NCBI GenBank assembly: GCA_035293245.1 | Contig: DATDOO010000319.1 | Location: 1 to 13,453 of the forward strand | Length of the DNA stretch: 13,453 nt | Direction of reading: 5' to 3' | DNA from: DATDOO01 sp035293245 | Lineage (GTDB): Bacteria; Pseudomonadota; Gammaproteobacteria; Methylococcales; Methylococcaceae | Part shown: one piece after another, positions 1 through 6,727 of the stretch | Layout: every line of letters starts with the position of its first letter | Numbering within the stretch: the stretch's first letter is position 1 | The notes under the pieces: model-generated | Told to the model about the DNA's origin: nothing | The model's input: the letters and a program-made list of their open reading frames with translations, nothing else | Database searches by the model: none | Made by a program: the position numbers and the translations under genes

Positions 1-116
1 ACACGGTGGAGGAGATGACCAACATGATCTCCGCCTCCCGCTCCTACCAGGACAACGTGGAGGTGTTCAACACCGCCAAGCAGTTGATGTTGCAAACCTT
101 GCGCCTCGGCGAATAG
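1..116 (+). CDS. flgC: Flagellar basal-body rod protein FlgC, C-terminal end (partial)
   Basis: The reading frame enters at base 3 and stops at TAG 114-116, giving the last 37 residues of a protein that starts before the window. The tail contains ISASRSYQDNVEVFNTAKQL and ends LRLGE, the C-terminal helix shared by axial flagellar proteins; it closely resembles the FlgC ending (NMVSASRSYQ..., ending in TLGQ-like residues in enterics). FlgC is a proximal rod subunit, exported by the flagellar type III system and assembled in the periplasm. The neighbour flgD starts 12 bases after the stop, and its Shine-Dalgarno (AGGAG, 116-120) overlaps the stop codon, which fits one operon. The identity rests on the short tail plus gene order. 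Confidence 0.9.
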   Translation, partial: TVEEMTNMISASRSYQDNVEVFNTAKQLMLQTLRLGE

Positions 117-128
117 GAGTAACCCGCC

Positions 129-803
129 ATGAACGTGGAAAGCAAACTGGACATCTTCAAGTCTGCCGGCCTTGCCACCGCAGCGCCGGAAACGAAAAAG
201 AACGATTCCCTGGACGCGGAGGATTTCCTGCGACTCATGACCACGCAGATGAAATTCCAGAACCCCCTCAAGCCGCAGGACGGGGCGGAAATTCTCAGCC
301 AGTTGTCGCAACTGAGCACCATCACCGGCATGCAGCAACTGCAGGAAACCTTCAGCCAGTTCAGCAACCTCATGACCTCCGACCAGGCGCTGCGCGCGGC
401 CGGCCTGGTGGGACATCCGGTGCTCGTCCGCTCCGACAAGGCCGCGCTGCCGTCCAGCGGTTACCTGCAAGGCAACCTGGATCTGCCCGCCGCGTCGAAC
501 AAGGTTCGCGTCGCCGTGACGAGCGCCAACGGCGAACTCATGCAGGTGCTGGAACTGGGCCAGCAATCCAAGGGCGAAATCCCGTTCCTGTGGGACGGCC
601 GCAAGCTGGATGGATCCCAGGCTCCGGCTGGCGTTTACACCCTCAAGGCCGAGGCGGTCATCGACGGCAAGACCGCAGCGCTGGAAACGCGCGCCGTCGC
701 CCAGGTGAACAGCGTCCGGCTCGGCGCGGCGGGCGAACCGATGGAGCTGCAGCTCGCCGGCCTCGGCCAGGCGGGCATCGACAAGATTCTGGAAATTTTT
801 TGA
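129..803 (+). CDS. flgD: Flagellar hook-capping / hook assembly protein FlgD
   Basis: This 224-residue protein is the scaffold that caps the growing hook so that FlgE subunits can polymerise; it is discarded when the hook is finished. The conserved N-terminal block is at residues 33-62 (FLRLMTTQMKFQNPLKPQDG, then AEILSQLSQL), the hallmark of the family. Residues about 118-190 look like the FlgD Ig-like domain, with the typical WDGRKLDGSQAPAGVYTLKA stretch at 155-174. The last about 30 residues return to a hydrophobic beta pattern (MELQLAGLGQAGIDKILEIF). There is no signal peptide, as expected for a type III flagellar substrate. The length is normal (about 220-235). The ATG at 129 sits 8-9 bases after AGGAG. 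flgE follows after 25 bases. Confidence 0.97.
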   Translation: MNVESKLDIFKSAGLATAAPETKKNDSLDAEDFLRLMTTQMKFQNPLKPQDGAEILSQLSQLSTITGMQQLQETFSQFSNLMTSDQALRAAGLVGHPVLVRSDKAALPSSGYLQGNLDLPAASNKVRVAVTSANGELMQVLELGQQSKGEIPFLWDGRKLDGSQAPAGVYTLKAEAVIDGKTAALETRAVAQVNSVRLGAAGEPMELQLAGLGQAGIDKILEIF

Positions 804-828
804 ACATCCACCTTAAGGGAGACGTGTC

Positions 829-2118
829 ATGGGCTTCACTACAGCACTCAGCGGCCTGAACTCCGCGCAGAACATGCTTTCGGTGACCGGCAACAATATC
901 GCCAACGCCAACACGGCGGGCTTCAAGCAATCGCGCTCGGAATTCGCCGACGTTTACGCCACCAGCCTCGGCGGCGTGTCCTCGACCACGCCGGGATCGG
1001 GTTCCAAGGTGGCCAACGTGGCCCAGCAGTTCGACCAGGGCAATCTGGAATTCACCAAGAACAGCCTGGATCTGGCCATCAGCGGCGAGGGCTTTTTCGT
1101 GCTCGCCGACAACGTCCAGGACATCAACACCCGCGTCTACACCCGCGCCGGCAACTTCCATGTGGACAAGGACGGCTATGTGGTGAACAACACCAACAAT
1201 CCGCTGCTGGTGTTCCAGCCCAACGGCACCACCGTCCAGGAAGGTTTCAGCCAAGGCATCCTCCAGCCTTTGCAGATCAGCACTTCGCAAGGCATTCCCG
1301 AAGCGACGGCAAACATCTCCATCAGCGTGAATCTGGATGCGAGCGCTCCCTTGCCCGCCCTGCCTTTCGATCCCACCACCAACCCACCGGATACCGACAG
1401 TTACAACTACACGGCGTCGATCAACGTCTTCGACTCCCTGGGCGACACCCACACCCTGAGCAGCTACTACGTCAAAACCGCCGTCAACAGCTGGAACGTG
1501 TATACGTATTTCGACGGTGCGGCCTTGGATTTCGATCCCACCACGCCAGCCGTTGCGGACCCTTCGCAACTGGAATTCAACGGCAGCGGCGCCATGGTGA
1601 CCGTCGGCGTGCCGTTGCCGGCGACCGACAACCCCATCAGCTTCACCGGCATCACTCTCACCAACGGCGCGGACCCGATGGCCCTCACCGTCGATTACAC
1701 CGGCTCCACCCAGTTCAGCGAATCCTCCAGCGTCAACCTGCTCACCCAGGACGGCCTGACCGTGGGGCGGCTGATCGGCATCGACATCGACACCGACGGC
1801 GTCGTGTTCGCCCGCTTCAGCAACGGCGCGGCCCAGACCATGGGCCAAGTCGCCCTGATGCGCTTTCCCAACCCGCAGGGACTGTCCAAGCTCGGCGATA
1901 CCACCTGGGCGCAGAGCGCCGGTTCCGGCGCGCCCATTCCCGGCGCCGCCAACACCGGCAACTTCGGCGCCATCCAGTCCGGCGCGCTGGAAAATTCCAA
2001 CGTGGACCTGGCGGAACAGCTGGTCAAGCTGATCATCGCCCAGCAGTACTACCAGGCCAACGCGCAGACCATCACCACGGAAAACCAGATCACCCAGACC
2101 TTGATCAATATTCGATAG
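829..2118 (+). CDS. flgE: Flagellar hook protein FlgE
   Basis: This 429-residue protein is the hook subunit, the universal joint between rod and filament. The N-terminus carries the axial-protein signature (ALSGLNSAQNM at 6-16, NNIANANTAGFK at 22-33) and then SEFADVYATSLGG, which is specific to FlgE-type proteins. LDLAISGEGFF and the following YTRAGNF segment form the D1 domain. The middle about 140-330 is the variable hook domain, with NVFDSLGDTHTL typical of FlgE. The C-terminal helix at 385-429 (GALENSNVDLAEQLVKLIIA, ending QTLINIR) closes the D0 domain. The length is within the usual 390-450. The start at 829 follows AAGGGAG (815-821) with a 7-base spacer. Unlike the other junctions, 102 bases separate it from flgF and hold a REP-type palindrome pair. 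Confidence 0.97.
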   Translation: MGFTTALSGLNSAQNMLSVTGNNIANANTAGFKQSRSEFADVYATSLGGVSSTTPGSGSKVANVAQQFDQGNLEFTKNSLDLAISGEGFFVLADNVQDINTRVYTRAGNFHVDKDGYVVNNTNNPLLVFQPNGTTVQEGFSQGILQPLQISTSQGIPEATANISISVNLDASAPLPALPFDPTTNPPDTDSYNYTASINVFDSLGDTHTLSSYYVKTAVNSWNVYTYFDGAALDFDPTTPAVADPSQLEFNGSGAMVTVGVPLPATDNPISFTGITLTNGADPMALTVDYTGSTQFSESSSVNLLTQDGLTVGRLIGIDIDTDGVVFARFSNGAAQTMGQVALMRFPNPQGLSKLGDTTWAQSAGSGAPIPGAANTGNFGAIQSGALENSNVDLAEQLVKLIIAQQYYQANAQTITTENQITQTLINIR

Positions 2119-2131
2119 AGCTAGCAAAAAG

Positions 2132-2207
2132 GTAGGTTGGGTTAGCGAAGCGTAACCCAACATTCGGTGCCAATCGTCGGGTTACGCCTTCGGCTAACCC
2201 GACCTAC
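2132..2207. repeat. Inverted pair of GTAG-headed REP-type hairpins (REPIN/BIME-like) between flgE and flgF
   Basis: Two related palindromes face each other. The first starts with GTAG (2132-2135) and has a perfect 9-base stem GTTGGGTTA (2136-2144) with TAACCCAAC (2153-2161). The second is in the opposite orientation: stem GTCGGGTTA (2176-2184) with TAACCCGAC (2195-2203), an inner GCC/GGC stem (2186-2188, 2192-2194) around a TTC loop, and CTAC (2204-2207), the complement of the GTAG head. The spacer is 14 bases. A GTAG head next to an imperfect palindrome, in inverted pairs, is the architecture of REP sequences mobilised by REP-associated tyrosine transposases (the GTAG repeats of Stenotrophomonas are an example). 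The unit probably has many copies elsewhere in the genome (inference). It could stabilise or attenuate the flgE-flgF transcript. No transposase is in the window. Confidence 0.85.
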
Positions 2208-2214
2208 GAAGGGG
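2208..2214 (+). promoter_or_regulatory. Shine-Dalgarno that fixes the flgF start
   Basis: GAAGGGG lies 6 bases before the ATG at 2221 and begins at the base after the last REP base (CTAC ends at 2207). It supports 2221 as the start over an in-frame ATG at 2167. That upstream ATG lies within the REP pair and would add 18 residues absent from the FlgF family. Hairpin formation by the adjoining REP could alter access to this site (inference). Confidence 0.75.
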
Positions 2215-2220
2215 AAAATC

Positions 2221-2961
2221 ATGGACCGCGGACTTTACATCGCCATGAGCGGGGCGAAGGAAATCCTCCTCGCCCAGAGCGTCAACGCCAACAACCTGGC
2301 CAACGCCAATACCACGGCGTTCCGCGCCGACCTGGAACAGGCGCGCTCCATGCCGGTGTTCGGTCCGGTGCATCCCACCCGGGCTTACGCCATGACCGAG
2401 CGGCCCGCCGTCGATTTCAAGCCGGGCTCGCTGGTAACCACCGGGCGTGACCTGGACGTGGCGGTGCACGGCGAAGGCTGGATCGCGGTACAGGGGCGCG
2501 ACGGCGAGGAAGCCTACACCCGGGCGGGCGACCTGCACGTCACCCCCGAAGGCTTGCTGGTGACCGGGTCGGGCTTTCCGGTGCTGGGCGACGGCGGGCC
2601 GATCAGCATTCCTCCGGCCGAGAAGGTGGAGATCGGCGACGACGGCACCGTCAGCGCCATTCCAACGGGCGAGGTGGCGACGGGACTGGCGGCGGTGGGC
2701 CGGATCAAGCTGGTCAACCCGCCCCTCGATGAACTGGACAAGTTCGACCAAGGCCTGATGCGCCTCAAAAACGGCGGCGCTGCCGAGGCCAGCGCGGAGG
2801 TGACCCTGGTCAGCGGCGCGCTGGAAAGCAGCAATGTCAACTCGGTCGGGGAAATGGTCAGCCTCATCGAGTTGGCCCGCCAGTTCGAAATGCAGATCAA
2901 GATGATGAAAACGATGGAAGACAACGGTGCGGCCAGCGCGCAACTGATGCGCATGACCTGA
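2221..2961 (+). CDS. flgF: Flagellar basal-body rod protein FlgF
   Basis: This 246-residue proximal rod protein is a paralogue of FlgG and FlgE. It starts MDRGLYIAMSG, very typical of FlgF, and carries the axial motif as NANNLANANTTAFR (22-35), the asparagine-rich turn in its FlgF form. The C-terminal helix (GALESSNVNSVGEMVSLIEL from residue 199, then ARQFEMQIKMMKTMED) matches the rod D0 domain. The length matches the usual about 245-250 only if translation begins at 2221. A longer frame from 2167 would translate REP sequence into a basic 18-residue extension, so I reject that start. The stop at 2959-2961 is followed after 29 bases by flgG. This gene is the first downstream of the REP pair, so its expression may differ from flgE. 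Confidence 0.96.
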   Translation: MDRGLYIAMSGAKEILLAQSVNANNLANANTTAFRADLEQARSMPVFGPVHPTRAYAMTERPAVDFKPGSLVTTGRDLDVAVHGEGWIAVQGRDGEEAYTRAGDLHVTPEGLLVTGSGFPVLGDGGPISIPPAEKVEIGDDGTVSAIPTGEVATGLAAVGRIKLVNPPLDELDKFDQGLMRLKNGGAAEASAEVTLVSGALESSNVNSVGEMVSLIELARQFEMQIKMMKTMEDNGAASAQLMRMT

Positions 2962-2990
2962 CCGCCCGGGGTCCAGAGGAGCTTATTGCC

Positions 2991-3776
2991 ATGACTTATC
3001 AACCCATGTGGATTGCGAAAACCGGCCTGGATGCGCAGCAGACGCGCATGTCGCTGATTTCCCACAACCTGGCCAACGTCAACACGACCGGCTTCAAGAA
3101 AGAGCGCGGCGATTTCCAGGACCTGCTCTACCAGAACGTGCGCCAGGTCGGCGCCCAATCCACCCAGAACACCACCCTGCCCTCGGGGTTGCAGATCGGT
3201 CTCGGCGTCAAGGCGGTCGCCACCGAACGCATCCATACCCAGGGCAACCTGCAGCAGACCGGCAACGTCCTGGACGTGGCCATCAGCGGCAAGGGCTTCC
3301 TGCAGATTCTCATGCCCGACGGCTCTATCAACTACACCCGCGACGGCACGCTGAAGATGGATTCGGAAGGGCAGATCGTCACTTCCAACGGCAACCCCAT
3401 GGAACCGTCCATCACCATTCCCGCGACGGCCATCAGCGTCACCATCGGCACCGACGGCACGGTGAGCGCCACGGTATCGGGCGGCGGCACGGAAGAATTG
3501 GGGCAAATCACCCTGGCCAGCTTCGTCAATCCCACCGGCCTGGAGTCGGTGGGCGACAACCTGTACCGCCAGTCGGTGGCCAGCGGCGACCCGACCGTCG
3601 GCACCCCCGGCACCGATTCGCTGGGCACGCTCCAGCAGGGGTTTCTGGAGTCGTCCAACGTCAACGTGGTGGAGGAGCTGGTCAACATGATCGAGACCCA
3701 GCGGGCCTTCGAAATGAACTCCAAGGCCATCGATACCACGGATCAGATGTTGGCCTTCCTGACCAACAACATCTGA
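2991..3776 (+). CDS. flgG: Flagellar basal-body distal rod protein FlgG
   Basis: This 261-residue protein forms the distal rod, which crosses the peptidoglycan and carries the P and L rings; the length is nearly that of enteric FlgG (260). The N-terminal motif is HNLANVNTTGFK (25-36) followed by KERGDFQDLLYQ. The middle has the highly conserved TQGNLQQTGNVLDVAISGKG, then YTRDGTLKMDSEGQIV and the GTDGTVSA segment. The C-terminus (GFLESSNVNVVEELVNMIET, then QRAFEMNSKAI, ending TNNI) is the FlgG D0 helix. The start is preceded by AGGAG (2977-2981) with 9 bases of spacing. flgH begins 14 bases after the stop. The gene is also open in the +2 frame upstream of flgH, which I treat as a codon-bias shadow. 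Confidence 0.98.
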   Translation: MTYQPMWIAKTGLDAQQTRMSLISHNLANVNTTGFKKERGDFQDLLYQNVRQVGAQSTQNTTLPSGLQIGLGVKAVATERIHTQGNLQQTGNVLDVAISGKGFLQILMPDGSINYTRDGTLKMDSEGQIVTSNGNPMEPSITIPATAISVTIGTDGTVSATVSGGGTEELGQITLASFVNPTGLESVGDNLYRQSVASGDPTVGTPGTDSLGTLQQGFLESSNVNVVEELVNMIETQRAFEMNSKAIDTTDQMLAFLTNNI

Positions 3777-3790
3777 AGCGGAACAACGCC

Positions 3791-4495
3791 ATGAAACGCC
3801 GGGCCACCCTCATCCTTGCGCTGCTCGGCCTTGCCGGCTGCGCCGAAATCGAAAGCCGCCATATGCGCCACGACCCGGCCTTCGCGCCGGTCCCGCCGCC
3901 GCAGTCGCTGGCCCCGGCGGTCCCCACCGGGGCGATCTACCAGCCGAACGGCTATCTCAAGCTGTTCGAGAACACCACCGCGCGGCGCGTGGGCGATACC
4001 CTGACCATCAGCCTGACGGAAAAAACCACCGGGCAGAAAAAGTCCAGCCTGACCACGGACAAGAAAAACGATATTTCCGCGAGCGTGCCCATGCTGTTCG
4101 GCATGGCGCCGAACACCCTGTTCAACATCACCGACCCGGACATGATCGGCCAGATCTTCGACGCCGAGGCCAGCACCAGCAAAAAATTCGACGGCGAGGG
4201 CGAAAGCAAGCAAAACAACAGCCTGTCCGGCAGCATCACGGTCACGGTGACCCAGGTGCTGCCCAACGGCAACCTGCGCGTGCAGGGCGAAAAGCGCCTG
4301 ACCATCAACCAGGGGGCGGAATACGTCCGGCTGGCGGGCATCGTGCGTCCCGCCGACATCGACGCGACCAACTCCGTCCCATCGACCAAAGTCGCCGATG
4401 CCACCATCGTCTACACCGGCAACGGTACGGTGGCCGATGCCGCCGAAATGGGCTGGTTCAGCCGCTTCTTCAACAGCGTCTTCTTCCCTTTCTGA
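3791..4495 (+). CDS. flgH: Flagellar L-ring lipoprotein FlgH
   Basis: This 234-residue lipoprotein forms the L ring, the outer-membrane bushing of the flagellar rod. The N-terminus MKRRATLILALLGLAGC is a lipoprotein signal with a lipobox LAGC at 14-17, so Cys17 would be lipidated after Lsp cleavage. FlgH hallmarks follow: GAIYQPNGYLKLFENTTARR, VGDTLTISLTEKTTGQKKS, LSGSITVTVTQVLPNGNLRV and EKRLTINQGAEYVRLAGIVR. The protein ends GWFSRFFNSVFFPF, a typical aromatic C-terminus. The same frame is open far upstream (to 3008) inside flgG. The ATG at 3791 is chosen because it yields the lipoprotein signal and the family length (E. coli about 232). The Shine-Dalgarno is weak (GCGGAA, 3778-3783), so coupling to flgG termination 14 bases upstream is plausible. 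Confidence 0.97.
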   Translation: MKRRATLILALLGLAGCAEIESRHMRHDPAFAPVPPPQSLAPAVPTGAIYQPNGYLKLFENTTARRVGDTLTISLTEKTTGQKKSSLTTDKKNDISASVPMLFGMAPNTLFNITDPDMIGQIFDAEASTSKKFDGEGESKQNNSLSGSITVTVTQVLPNGNLRVQGEKRLTINQGAEYVRLAGIVRPADIDATNSVPSTKVADATIVYTGNGTVADAAEMGWFSRFFNSVFFPF

Positions 4496-4515
4496 CGTGG
4501 ACGCGCGACAACTCC

Positions 4516-4519
4516 GGAG
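4516..4519 (+). promoter_or_regulatory. Shine-Dalgarno deciding between two flgI ATGs
   Basis: GGAG lies 1 base before an ATG at 4521 and 7 bases before a second in-frame ATG at 4527 (ATGATCATG). Only the second has workable spacing, so flgI is annotated from 4527. Confidence 0.6.
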
Positions 4520-4526
4520 AATGATC

Positions 4527-5624
4527 ATGAGCCGCGTGTTCCCTGCTTTTCTTCTTGCGCTGATGGTGTGCCTCACCTCCGCGGCGCATGCCGAACGCAT
4601 CAAGGACGTGGCCGCTCTGGGCGGCGTGCGTTCCAACCAGCTCATCGGCTACGGACTGGTGGCGGGCCTCAACAAGACCGGCGACAAGACCAAGTTCACC
4701 GGCCAGACCCTGATCAACATGGTGACCCAGTTGGGCTTACGCCTGCCGCAAGGCATCGATCCCAAATCCAAAAACATCGCGGCGGTTTCGGTGTCCGCCG
4801 AGTTGCCGCCTTTCGCCAAGCCGGGACAGACCATCGACGTGACCGTTTCCTCCCTCGGCGACGCCACCAGCCTGAAAGGCGGCACCCTGTTGTTGAGCGA
4901 GCTGAAAGGCGCGGACGGTCAGGTGTATGCGGTCGCCCAAGGCAATCTGGTGGTCGGCGGCCTGAGCGCCGAGGGCCAGGACGGCTCCAAGATTACCGTC
5001 AACAATCCCAGTGTCGGACGGATTCCCAACGGCGCGACTGTTGAGCAAGAGGTGCCGACCCCTTTCAGCAACGGCGGGGAACTGGTGCTTAATCTGCACA
5101 ATCCCGATTTCACCACCGCCAAGCGCGTCGCGCAGGCGATCAACAAGGCTTACGGCGGGGGAACCGCCGAGGCGCGGGACGGCGCATCCATCCGCGTCCT
5201 TGCCCCGCAGAATCCGGCGCAGAAAGTGGATTTCGCCTCGCTGGTCGAGAATCTGGAAATCAGCCCCGCCGAAGCCCCGGCCAAGGTCATCGTCAACTCG
5301 CGCACCGGCACCGTGGTCATCAACAGCACCGTGCGGGTTCAGCCCGCCGCCGTCAGCCACGGCAGCCTGACCGTCACCATCACCGAGCGGCCGCAGGTCA
5401 GCCAGCCGAACCCGTTGGCGGGCGGACAGACGGTGGTGACGGCGCGCTCCGACATCAGCGTCACGGAAGAGGCCAAGCGCATGTTTGTCTTCAATCCCGG
5501 CGTGTCGCTGGACGAAATCGTCAAGGCGGTCAATCAGGTCGGCGCGGCGCCGAGCGACCTGGTGGCCATCCTCGAAGCCCTGAAAAGCGCCGGCGCCTTG
5601 CGCGCCGAGCTTTTGATCATCTGA
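4527..5624 (+). CDS. flgI: Flagellar P-ring protein FlgI
   Basis: This 365-residue precursor, the same length as E. coli FlgI, is a periplasmic protein that forms the P ring around the distal rod in the peptidoglycan. Residues 1-22 are a Sec signal peptide (MSRVFPAF, hydrophobic core LLALMVCL, cleavage after AHA); the mature protein starts ERIKDVA. Family blocks include NQLIGYGLV (37-45), GLNKTGDKT (47-55), KNIAAVSVSAELPPFAKPGQ, VVINSTVRVQPAAVSHGSL and the C-terminal VNQVGAAPSDLVAILEALKS. The only cysteine is Cys15 in the signal peptide. The mature protein therefore has none, including at the near-terminal position (SAGAL here, SAGCL in E. coli as I recall). flgJ starts 15 bases after the stop. 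FlgA, the usual P-ring chaperone, is not in the window. Confidence 0.97.
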   Translation: MSRVFPAFLLALMVCLTSAAHAERIKDVAALGGVRSNQLIGYGLVAGLNKTGDKTKFTGQTLINMVTQLGLRLPQGIDPKSKNIAAVSVSAELPPFAKPGQTIDVTVSSLGDATSLKGGTLLLSELKGADGQVYAVAQGNLVVGGLSAEGQDGSKITVNNPSVGRIPNGATVEQEVPTPFSNGGELVLNLHNPDFTTAKRVAQAINKAYGGGTAEARDGASIRVLAPQNPAQKVDFASLVENLEISPAEAPAKVIVNSRTGTVVINSTVRVQPAAVSHGSLTVTITERPQVSQPNPLAGGQTVVTARSDISVTEEAKRMFVFNPGVSLDEIVKAVNQVGAAPSDLVAILEALKSAGALRAELLII

Positions 5625-5639
5625 TCCGGGAGAAACGCC

Positions 5640-6689
5640 ATGTCACGAATCGCCGCCAGCGACGTGTACGCCGACCTGCAGGGTCTGAACCGCCTCAAAT
5701 ACCAGGCCGGCCAGGACGCCAAGGCCGCCTTGCCGGAAGTGGCCAAACAGTTCGAATCGCTGTTCGTGCAGATGGCGATGAAGAGCATGCGCCAGGCGGG
5801 CGCGCCGCAGGAGAGCGGCTTGATCGACAACGAGCAGTCCCGCTTTTACCGCGACATGTACGACCAGCAGATGGCCCTACACCTAGCCAAAAGCGGCGGC
5901 CTGGGCCTGGCGAAGCCCCTGGAAAAACAACTGGGCGGCGCCGCGGCAAACAGCAAAGCCGGCGAGGTTGTGGAAGGCAAGACCCTGGACGAATACCGCC
6001 AGGGACGGGAAGCCCCCGCAGCGAAGGAGGCATCCGGCAGCGAAAGCGGGGGGGCGGTCGGCGGCAGTGAACCGACCGCCCGTCCGGAATCCGGGCCCGC
6101 GGCGAAAAATCACGATGCGTCCAGTCATCGCTTCGCCAACCGCAAGGAATTCATCAACCGGCTCATGCCTCACGCGGAAGCGGCGGCGGCGGAGCTGGGC
6201 ATCGATCCCCGCGTGCTGCTGGCGCAGGCGGCGCTGGAAACCGGCTGGGGCCGTTCGGTCATCAAGAACGCCGACGGTTCCTCCAGTTTCAACCTGTTCG
6301 GCATCAAGGCCGGCGGCCACTGGGACGGCAAACGCGCCGGGGTGAGAACGCTCGAATACGAGCAGGGCGTGCCGGTGCGCAAGGCCGCTTCCTTCCGTGC
6401 CTACGACAATTACGCGGAGAGCTTCGCCGACTATGTCTCCTTCCTCAAGGAGAATCCCCGCTACGCCACGGCCCTGACCAAGTCGGACAACTCGGCGGCG
6501 TATGTGCGCGAACTGCAAAAGGCGGGCTACGCCACGGACCCGCAGTATGCGAACAAGATCCTCTCCATCGCGCGGCGGGCCGAATCCCTGTACGACGCGC
6601 CCGAGCCGGCGGTCGCGGACGTGGATCACGGACGCTCCGTCGTTTTGCAAACAGGCTCTGAAGAAACCGGCCTTTCGGCCGATACATGA
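5640..6689 (+). CDS. flgJ: Flagellar rod-cap protein / peptidoglycan hydrolase FlgJ (two-domain)
   Basis: This 349-residue protein has two domains. Residues about 30-95 are the rod-cap domain (KQFESLFVQMAMKSMRQAG, then FYRDMYDQQMALHLAKSGGL). Residues about 165-320 are a glucosaminidase-type muramidase (GH73) that opens peptidoglycan for the rod. The linker 100-165 is rich in Ala, Gly, Ser, Glu and Pro. The muramidase has LLAQAALETGWGRSVI with Glu200, SSFNLFGIKAGGHW, a second acid Glu239 in LEYEQG, and KENPRYATAL. Glu200 and Glu239 are 39 residues apart, as are the two glutamates implicated in Salmonella FlgJ (184 and 223, from memory), so the enzyme should be active. It is longer than E. coli FlgJ (313) through the linker and a polar tail. 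GGGAG (5628-5632) precedes the ATG. Its last codons overlap a putative promoter for flgK. Confidence 0.97.
   Translation: MSRIAASDVYADLQGLNRLKYQAGQDAKAALPEVAKQFESLFVQMAMKSMRQAGAPQESGLIDNEQSRFYRDMYDQQMALHLAKSGGLGLAKPLEKQLGGAAANSKAGEVVEGKTLDEYRQGREAPAAKEASGSESGGAVGGSEPTARPESGPAAKNHDASSHRFANRKEFINRLMPHAEAAAAELGIDPRVLLAQAALETGWGRSVIKNADGSSSFNLFGIKAGGHWDGKRAGVRTLEYEQGVPVRKAASFRAYDNYAESFADYVSFLKENPRYATALTKSDNSAAYVRELQKAGYATDPQYANKILSIARRAESLYDAPEPAVADVDHGRSVVLQTGSEETGLSADT
6659..6685 (+). promoter_or_regulatory. Putative FliA (sigma-28) promoter for flgKL
   Basis: TGAA at 6659-6662 and GCCGATAC at 6678-6685 are separated by exactly 15 bases. The enteric sigma-28 consensus is TAAA-N15-GCCGATAA, so the -35 matches 3 of 4 and the -10 matches 7 of 8. 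It lies in the last codons of flgJ. Transcription would start near 6691, giving a leader of about 37 bases that contains the flgK ribosome binding site (AGAGAGG, 6712-6718). In enteric bacteria flgKL has such a class 3 promoter as well as read-through from upstream. A small hairpin (CGGCC-TTTC-GGCCG, 6668-6681) overlaps the -10 element. Confidence 0.6.
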
Positions 6690-6727
6690 ATTAACCGCAG
6701 CAAGAAGCGACAGAGAGGCATTTCATC

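Noticed and set aside
658..2163. 501-codon open frame on the minus strand opposite flgD and flgE
   Set aside because: It is a shadow of GC-rich codon use: rich in Gly, Val, Arg and His, no recognisable domain, and fully antisense to two well-conserved genes.
2132..2207. The flgE-flgF palindromes as a Rho-independent terminator
   Set aside because: No T-run follows either hairpin; the second is followed by GAAGGGGAAAA. The GTAG heads and inverted duplication fit REP elements better.
2167..2220. Upstream flgF start adding 18 residues
   Set aside because: It would translate the REP palindrome. The ATG at 2221 has a well-spaced Shine-Dalgarno and the canonical MDRGLYIAMSG start.
3008..3790. Upstream extension of the flgH frame through flgG
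   Set aside because: The extension is Arg/His/Pro-rich out-of-frame flgG sequence. The ATG at 3791 gives a lipoprotein signal and normal FlgH length.
6668..6681. CGGCC-TTTC-GGCCG hairpin as a terminator after flgJ
   Set aside because: The stem is only 5 bases with no T-run, and the 3' arm belongs to a better-supported sigma-28 -10 element.
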